Below are positions 58,930-64,000 of a stretch of DNA of 64,000 bases, in pieces. A program made the translations under genes and the position numbers. This DNA is from Thermophilibacter provencensis. Lineage in GTDB: Bacteria > Actinomycetota > Coriobacteriia > Coriobacteriales > Atopobiaceae. How positions within the stretch are numbered: the first letter of the stretch is position 1; each line of letters starts with the position of its first letter. The stretch spans positions 744,001-808,000 of the forward strand of contig NZ_LT671417.1 in assembly GCF_900128445.1 (NCBI RefSeq), read 5' to 3'. The notes under the pieces are model-generated. The model did not search any database, was not told the origin of the DNA, and saw only the letters and a program-made list of their open reading frames with translations.

Positions 58930-60234
58930 ATGGATAAAGTGATGAGCTGGTTTACCGATAGCCTGGCCCCCGGAATGCAGAGGGTGTTTGGTAATCCTTG
59001 GGTCTCCGCGGTGGCCTCTGCCATGCAGAAGATTCTCCCTTTCATCCTCGTGGGTTCGGTCGTCTCGATCTATAACGTCTTCGTCAGGTACATTCCCTCG
59101 CTTCCCGACCTCAGCTTCGTCAACACGTTCTCGTTTGGAATGATGTCGCTGATCGTTGCGTTCATGGTTCCGTACTTTGGCATGACCGAGCTTGATCACC
59201 CCAAGTACGAGGTGACCGCGGGCCTTACGTCAGTTACCGTCTTCCTCATGGCTCTGTGTCCCACGGTTGCCTCGCTTGCCAAGAACGCCGAAAGCGGGCT
59301 TACCGAGTACCTCGTGACGGACATCAACTACCTTGGCGGATCGGGGCTGTTCGTGGCCATCGTCATGGCGCTTCTCGTCATGCTCATCTTCCACCTCTAC
59401 TCGAAGTTGCACGTGCTCGAGGGGTCTGACGCGGTTCCCGACTTCGTCATCGAGTGGATTAACAACATCATCCCGATGACCTTTATCTACCTGCTGGTGG
59501 GTGCTGCCGTGTTTGTCCTTAGCGTCGATATCGTTGGCATCATCGATGTGATTTTCCAGCCGCTTAACGCAATCGGCCAGTCTCTGCCGGGTTTCCTCAT
59601 CATTAACTTCCTCTACGTTCTCCTCTATTCTGTGGGCGTTTCCGCTTGGTCGCTTAACGCCATCGTCAAGCCCATCCTCGTCGCCGGTATCTCTGCAAAC
59701 GCTGCGGCGGTTGCCGCGGGCGGCGCGCCCCTCTACATTGTGACCACCGAGACCATCTTCACCACGGCGCTTATCGCCATGGGTGGCCTGGGAGGCACGC
59801 TTCCCCTCAACGTGCTCATGTTCCGCTGCAAGTCGAAGAAGCTGCGCACCATGGGCAAGATCTGCATCGGCCCGTCCATCTTCAACATCAACGAGCCTCT
59901 GGTTTACGGTGCTCCAATCGTGTTCAACCCGCTGCTCATGATCCCCATGTGGATCAACTCCATCGTTGGCCCCCTCATCGTCTGGTTTGCCATGAGCTTT
60001 GGGATGCTCAACATTCCCGCGGGCGTCAACAACGTGTCCCGCATTCCCGCGCCCATCTGCACTTGGCTGACGACCGACGACTGGCGTGCCTTCATCTGGT
60101 TTGCTGTGCTGTTTGTGGTGTACCTGCTCATCTGGCTGCCCTTCGTCAAGAAGTACGACGCCCAGCTTGTTGAGCAGGAGGCCAAGCGAGAGGCGGAGCA
60201 GACGGCAGCGGAGGCCTCGCCGGCAACCGTGTAG
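58930..60234 (+). CDS. PTS cellobiose/lactose-family IIC permease
   Basis: A 434-residue membrane permease with about ten helices. It starts DKVMSWFTDSLAPGMQRVFGNPWVSAVASAMQKILPFILVGSVVSIYNVF; GKICIGPSIFNINEPLVYGAPIVFNPLLMIPMWINSIVGPLI is the conserved IIC-cel substrate region. It imports and phosphorylates a disaccharide or glycoside with the neighbouring IIB and IIA. Confidence 0.94.
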   Translation: MDKVMSWFTDSLAPGMQRVFGNPWVSAVASAMQKILPFILVGSVVSIYNVFVRYIPSLPDLSFVNTFSFGMMSLIVAFMVPYFGMTELDHPKYEVTAGLTSVTVFLMALCPTVASLAKNAESGLTEYLVTDINYLGGSGLFVAIVMALLVMLIFHLYSKLHVLEGSDAVPDFVIEWINNIIPMTFIYLLVGAAVFVLSVDIVGIIDVIFQPLNAIGQSLPGFLIINFLYVLLYSVGVSAWSLNAIVKPILVAGISANAAAVAAGGAPLYIVTTETIFTTALIAMGGLGGTLPLNVLMFRCKSKKLRTMGKICIGPSIFNINEPLVYGAPIVFNPLLMIPMWINSIVGPLIVWFAMSFGMLNIPAGVNNVSRIPAPICTWLTTDDWRAFIWFAVLFVVYLLIWLPFVKKYDAQLVEQEAKREAEQTAAEASPATV

Positions 60235-60269
60235 AACGCACGATGACTAAAAGAAAGCGGTGAGAAAAA

Positions 60270-60596
60270 ATGGATGAGATGAACCCGCTTGTTCCTGTTG
60301 CAATGCAGATTATCGTCCATGCGGGAGAGGCTCGCACCCGAGCGAACGAGGCGCTTGACGCGCTTTCCGAGAAGGACTTTGAGACTGCAAAGGCAAAGAT
60401 GGAAGAGGCGCATCGAGAGATAACCCTCGCCCACCAGTCGCAGACGGAGGTCATTCAGCGAGAGGCGGCTGGAGAGAAGATCGACGGCGGTGTGCTCTTC
60501 TCGCACGCACAGGACACACTGATGACCGTTATGTCCGAGGTGAACTTGTCCGACCGTCTAGTTCAGCTGTTCGAGGCGTTCTTCGGCCAGGTCTAG
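60270..60596 (+). CDS. PTS lactose/cellobiose-family IIA component
   Basis: A 108-residue all-helical phosphocarrier: MQIIVHAGEARTRANEALDAL, KAKMEEAHREITLAHQSQTEVIQREA, and the phosphorylated His79 in GGVLFSHAQDTLMTV. It completes the PTS. Confidence 0.93.
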   Translation: MDEMNPLVPVAMQIIVHAGEARTRANEALDALSEKDFETAKAKMEEAHREITLAHQSQTEVIQREAAGEKIDGGVLFSHAQDTLMTVMSEVNLSDRLVQLFEAFFGQV

Positions 60597-60679
60597 GCAG
60601 CCTGGCGTACGAGACGGTGAGCTTTCGCGGCCGGGATCAAAGACGATCTCGGCCGCCCGATTGCAGAGGAGAACTAGAG

Positions 60680-62134
60680 ATGGCGAATCTGCTCGACATC
60701 GAGAAGAGCCGTGCGCACGACGGCTTCCCCGAGGGCTTTCTTTGGGGAGCGGCGGTAAGCGCTAAGCAGGCGGAGGGGCAAGAGGGTAGAGGCCTTACTG
60801 TTGCCGATTTGCAGAACTTTGACCCCAACGACAAGACGAAGGTTAAGGGTGACTACTCCGCCCAAGAGATTGCCGATCGACTCGAGCATCCCGAGAAGTA
60901 CTGGTTCCCCAAGAAGATGGGAATCGAGTTCTACCGGAGGTACCCCGAGGACATTGAGCTTCTGAGCGGTATGGGGCTGCGCTGTTTCAGGTTCTCGATA
61001 GCGTGGAGCCGCATCTTCCCCAACGGAGATGACGGGATGCCGAGCGAGGAGGGGCTGGCATACTACGATGCCCTGCTCGACTGCCTCGAGGCGCATGGCA
61101 TGGTGCCGATAGTCACTCTGTACCACGACGACATGCCCGTTTCGCTTGCGACCAAGTACAACGGATTCCTCTCGAAGCACGTGCGCGAGGCCTATGTTCG
61201 CTATGCGGAAACCGTGATGCGGCGCTATGCTGGCAGGATTCGCTACTGGATCCCTGTCAACCAAATCAACCTGACAAGGGTCGGGCTGTCCTCGCTTGGC
61301 ATCGTGCGAGATACCGTGGATGACCTTGACGCAAAGAAGCTGCAGGCGGTTCACAACAAGTTCGTTGTCTGCGCGCGCGTTGCGAGCCTGGGACACAAGA
61401 TCGACCCCGAGGCTAAGTTTGGCGCGATGCTTGCCGACTTCCTGGTCAACCCGATGACCTGCAAGCCGGAGGACGTTATCTTGTCGACGCAGAAGAACCA
61501 GATGACCATGTACTTCTACGCGGACGTTCAGCTTCGGGGCCGCTATCCGGGATATGCCCTGCGATCTTTCGCCGATAATGGGGTGAAGATTGAGGTTGAG
61601 TCCGGTGAGCTCGAGCTCATAGCCAACAATACGATGGATTTTCTCGCCATCAGCTACTACAACTCAAATGTGGTCTCCGCCGAAAAGAACTCCATGGCAA
61701 TCGGTGATTCCGTCGTCAATCCGTACCTCGAGGCGAATCCTTGGGGATGGACCGTCAACCCCACGGGACTTCTCGACGGGTTCCTGAGGTACTGGGACCG
61801 TTACGGCGTTCCCCTCATGATTGCTGAGAACGGGTTTGGCCAGGTGGAGGAGCTGGGATCTGACAATACCGTGCATGATGACTATCGCATCGCTTACCTC
61901 AGGGAGCACATAGCGGCGATTGGGGAGGCCATCAGGCAGGGAGTGGACGTCTTTGCCTATTGCGCGTGGTCTCCCATCGACATGGTTTCTTCGGGGACGA
62001 GTGAGATGCGCAAGCGCTATGGGCTGATTTACAACGACCAAGACGACTTTGGCAACGGTACGCACACGCGCTATCCCAAGGACTCCTACCGCTGGTACAA
62101 GCAGGTTATCGAGACTAACGGTCGCGAGCTTTAG
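60680..62134 (+). CDS. GH1 6-phospho-glycosidase with Gln at the acid/base position
   Basis: A 484-residue GH1 enzyme expected to hydrolyse the phosphorylated glycoside delivered by the PTS. ATG 60680 (GAGGAGAAC upstream). FLWGAAVSAKQAEG, RCFRFSIAWSRIFPNGDDG and the nucleophile Glu383 in VPLMIAENGFGQVE are normal. The acid/base motif, usually T-x-N-E-P/I, reads WIPVNQINLTRV with Gln195. The loop after strand 3 is LYHDDMPVSL in place of the usual T-H-W/F-D-L/E-P. Gln at this position is the mark of plant myrosinases, which cut thioglucosides. It could be an S-glycosidase or an enzyme for activated aglycones. Confidence 0.92.
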   Translation: MANLLDIEKSRAHDGFPEGFLWGAAVSAKQAEGQEGRGLTVADLQNFDPNDKTKVKGDYSAQEIADRLEHPEKYWFPKKMGIEFYRRYPEDIELLSGMGLRCFRFSIAWSRIFPNGDDGMPSEEGLAYYDALLDCLEAHGMVPIVTLYHDDMPVSLATKYNGFLSKHVREAYVRYAETVMRRYAGRIRYWIPVNQINLTRVGLSSLGIVRDTVDDLDAKKLQAVHNKFVVCARVASLGHKIDPEAKFGAMLADFLVNPMTCKPEDVILSTQKNQMTMYFYADVQLRGRYPGYALRSFADNGVKIEVESGELELIANNTMDFLAISYYNSNVVSAEKNSMAIGDSVVNPYLEANPWGWTVNPTGLLDGFLRYWDRYGVPLMIAENGFGQVEELGSDNTVHDDYRIAYLREHIAAIGEAIRQGVDVFAYCAWSPIDMVSSGTSEMRKRYGLIYNDQDDFGNGTHTRYPKDSYRWYKQVIETNGREL

Positions 62135-62184
62135 GTTGCTGGGGTAGGGGCGCGGCTTCGGGTCCTTCTCGCAAGTGTATTCGG

Positions 62185-62300
62185 GCGGTTGGTGGAAGTG
62201 CGTTAAGTGCGTTCTGACGGCGAGAACAACGCGTTGAGTGCGTTGTGGGGGAATGCACTTGCGGGCGTGGAATGCACTTGCGGCTGGCGGCCCGCGCGCG
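62185..62300. repeat. Short repeats before the malic enzyme gene
   Basis: AAGTGCGTT occurs twice in tandem, GAGTGCGTT once, and GGAATGCACTTGCGG twice 19 bases apart. No gene is visible between 62135 and 62454. Confidence 0.5.
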
Positions 62301-62454
62301 GAGGACACTTGAGGTCAGCCGCAGCGCGTCGTCCTTCTCGCCGCACGAGCGCCAAACATCGAAAAAGACGCGCATTTGCCCGGCGACGTGGCTAGACTGG
62401 TGCTTGTCGTGAGTTCTGGCCGGCGGTGGCCGGCCCGTGAGATGGGAGTGAACC

Positions 62455-63633
62455 ATGGCCGAGGACGCCAAGCAGTACGCGTTGGACAAGCACGAGGAGT
62501 GGGGCGGCAAGATCGAGGTGATCAGCCGTGCGCCAATCACCACGCCCGAGGAGCTGGCCGTGGCCTACACGCCGGGCGTCGCCGAGCCGTGCCTCAAGAT
62601 CCGCGACAACGTGGAGGACTCCTACAAGTACACGCGCCGCGGCAACCTGGTGGCCGTGGTTACGGACGGCAGCGCGGTGCTGGGCCTGGGCAACATCGGC
62701 CCCGAGGCGGGCATGCCGGTCATGGAGGGCAAGTGCGCCCTGTTCAAGACTTTTGCGGACGTGGACGCCTTCCCTCTGTGCATCCGCTCCAACGACGTGG
62801 ACGAGATCGTGCGCACCGTGGAGCTGCTGGCCGGCAGCTTTGGCGGCGTCAACCTCGAGGACATCTCCGCGCCGCGCTGCTTTGAGATCGAGCGCCGCCT
62901 CAAGGAGTCCTGCGACATCCCCGTCTTCCACGACGACCAGCACGGCACCGCCGTCGTGACCTGCGCCGCGCTCATCAACGCGTGCCGCCTCACCGGGCGC
63001 GAGCTCGCCGACGTACGCGTGGTCTTCTCCGGCGCGGGCGCCGCGGGCATCTCCATCGCCAAGCTCATGCAGCGCATGGGCGTGCGCGACGTCATCATCT
63101 GCGACCGCACGGGTGCCATCTACGAGGGTCGCGAGGGCCTCAACCCCGAGAAGGCCGAGATCGCCACGTGGACCAACCGCGAGGGCGTGAAGGGCACCCT
63201 GGCCGACGCCGTGGCCGGCGCCGACGTCTTTGTGGGTGTGTCCGCGCCGGGCGTGCTCACGCAGGACATGGTGCGCACGATGGCCGCCGACCCGATCATC
63301 TTTGCCTGCGCCAACCCCGTGCCGGAGATCATGCCGGACGAGGCGCTGGCCGCCGGCGCCGCCGTGGCCGCCACGGGCCGCTCCGACTTCCCCAACCAGA
63401 TCAACAACGTGCTGGCCTTCCCGGGCATCTTCCGCGGTGCCCTGGACGTGCACGCCTCCGACATCAACGACGAGATGATGGAGGCCGCCGCCTACGCCAT
63501 CGCCGGCCTGGTTGACGACGAGCACCGCTGCGCCGAGTACATCATCCCGGGCGCCTTTGACGAGCGCGTGGCGCCGGCCGTGGCCGCCGCCGTGGCCGAT
63601 GCCGCCCGCAAGTCCGGAGTCGCCCGCCTCTAG
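62455..63633 (+). CDS. NAD(P)-dependent malic enzyme
   Basis: A 392-residue short-form malic enzyme that decarboxylates malate to pyruvate. LAVAYTPGVAEPCLKI, TDGSAVLGLGNIGPEAGMPVMEGK, the metal site CDIPVFHDDQHGTAVV, and the cofactor motif VVFSGAGAAGISIAKLM are all present. It ends in VAPAVAAAVADAARKSGVARL. A REP-like inverted repeat and a strong terminator follow. Confidence 0.96.
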   Translation: MAEDAKQYALDKHEEWGGKIEVISRAPITTPEELAVAYTPGVAEPCLKIRDNVEDSYKYTRRGNLVAVVTDGSAVLGLGNIGPEAGMPVMEGKCALFKTFADVDAFPLCIRSNDVDEIVRTVELLAGSFGGVNLEDISAPRCFEIERRLKESCDIPVFHDDQHGTAVVTCAALINACRLTGRELADVRVVFSGAGAAGISIAKLMQRMGVRDVIICDRTGAIYEGREGLNPEKAEIATWTNREGVKGTLADAVAGADVFVGVSAPGVLTQDMVRTMAADPIIFACANPVPEIMPDEALAAGAAVAATGRSDFPNQINNVLAFPGIFRGALDVHASDINDEMMEAAAYAIAGLVDDEHRCAEYIIPGAFDERVAPAVAAAVADAARKSGVARL

Positions 63634-63642
63634 GTGCAAAGG

Positions 63643-63669
63643 GTGCAAAAGGGACAGGCACTTTTGCAC
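63643..63669. repeat. REP-like inverted repeat
   Basis: GTGCAAAAG (63643-63651) and CTTTTGCAC (63661-63669) flank GGACAGGCA. Related GGGACA-type palindromes occur elsewhere in the window. Confidence 0.55.
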
Positions 63670-63674
63670 GCTCG

Positions 63675-63706
63675 GCGGCCCGTCGCAGGTGACGGGCCGC
63701 TTTTTT
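63675..63706 (+). terminator. Intrinsic terminator of the malic enzyme gene
   Basis: A 10-bp stem GCGGCCCGTC/GACGGGCCGC with a 6-base loop, followed by TTTTTT. Confidence 0.92.
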
Positions 63707-63776
63707 CTGCCTAATTATTGTCCGGTCATAGGCGTACATCTGTTCTATCGAGAGGTCCGGTGGAACGGAGGCGCGT

Positions 63777-64000
63777 ATGAGCACGGAGAAGGGCATCGTC
63801 CTGTTTGAGTCGGCAGACGGAGAGGTTACACTACCGGTAAGGGTTGATCCCGAGGGCGAGGAGATTTGGCTTAACCGCAGCCAGCTGGCGGCACTCTACG
63901 GGCGTGACGTCAAGACGATTGGCAAGCACGTTGCCAACGCGCTGCGGGAGGAACTTGCGGGAAGCGAGAATCGAACTGTCGCAAAATTTGCGACAGTTCG
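63777..64000 (+). CDS. RhuM-family protein, 5' part
   Basis: The first 74 residues: MSTEKGIVLFESADGEVTLP, VRVDPEGEEIWLNRSQLAAL, YGRDVKTIGKHVANALREEL, then AGSENRTVAKFATVR. The opening (phage-antirepressor-like WLNRSQLAALYGRDVKTIGKHV) is typical of RhuM proteins, which are linked to pathogenicity islands and defence loci; their function is unknown. The final 29 bases of the window form a palindrome. Runs out at the window edge. Confidence 0.8.
   Translation, partial: MSTEKGIVLFESADGEVTLPVRVDPEGEEIWLNRSQLAALYGRDVKTIGKHVANALREELAGSENRTVAKFATV
63972..64000. repeat. 29-base palindrome inside the RhuM-like gene
   Basis: CGAACTGTCGCAAA (63972-63985) and TTTGCGACAGTTCG (63987-64000) are exact complements around one A. 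It lies in the codons for R-T-V-A-K-F-A-T-V. Confidence 0.7.

Noticed and set aside
62185-62300. Possible CRISPR array from short repeats
   Set aside because: Units are 9-15 bases, irregular and without spacers of constant length. No CRISPR array or cas gene was seen in the window.

Overview
High-GC sequence with Actinobacteria-type codon use. The gene content points to a gut or oral member of the Coriobacteriia (Olsenella/Atopobium/Collinsella relatives): a VaFE-repeat surface protein with a class B sortase, many small redox proteins with Tat signals, a lactose/cellobiose PTS with a GH1 enzyme, and an NAD malic enzyme. The genus is inference.

Region 1 (1 to about 26.4 kb) is an integrative conjugative element of the Tn1549 type, coded almost wholly on the minus strand. 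Read in the direction of transcription (right to left) it holds an excisionase-like HTH protein, a second HTH protein, a Rep-like winged-helix protein with an iteron array inside its coding region, a DnaC-like ATPase, PcfB, a TraG/VirD4 coupling protein, a Maff2/VirB2-like peptide, PrgI, VirB4, a glucosaminidase-NlpC/P60 hydrolase, a secreted protein, a VirB6-like protein, an unknown protein, a sortase-anchored VaFE surface protein, its class B sortase and a 31-residue peptide. Cargo flanks this core. On the left are a GIY-YIG-like gene with a frameshifted partner and a mef/msr(D)-type macrolide efflux plus ribosome-protection pair with a leader peptide. On the right are yjdF with a probable riboswitch, an AbiF-like HEPN toxin followed by two 62-nt structured RNAs, and three methyltransferases. 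Three related non-coding modules carrying SOS-like GAAC-N4-GTTC boxes separate the right-hand cargo blocks. No relaxase, topoisomerase or integrase is visible, so the element either runs past base 1 or is incomplete.

Region 2 (26.7 to 44.7 kb) is a dense redox cluster: an Fe-type alcohol dehydrogenase, three aldo/keto reductases, an SDR, an old-yellow-enzyme/dienoyl-CoA-reductase-like flavoenzyme, cytoplasmic flavodoxin-like proteins and a lipoprotein flavodoxin, an EFR1 ferredoxin-flavodoxin, DUF362, three Tat-exported esterases/hydrolases, an MFS exporter and a LysR regulator. A 21-residue GH1 tail lies in the middle as a scar.

Region 3 (44.7 to 47.4 kb) is an accessory island with a second AbiF-like gene. 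That gene is frameshifted, but it keeps an intact copy of the same 62-nt RNA with its own promoter.

Region 4 (47.4 to 64 kb) is core-like: Zn-alcohol dehydrogenase, tyrosine phosphatase, Tex, tRNA-Gln, a peptidoglycan-binding protein, polyprenyl synthase, galE, an NlpC-like protein, a PRD regulator with a complete PTS (IIB, IIC, IIA) and GH1 enzyme, malic enzyme, and the start of a RhuM-like gene. The GH1 enzyme has Gln where the catalytic acid/base Glu is expected, as in myrosinases.

The most promising system is the AbiF-like HEPN toxin with small RNAs: three RNAs of the same length, promoter layout and two-hairpin fold at two separate loci.
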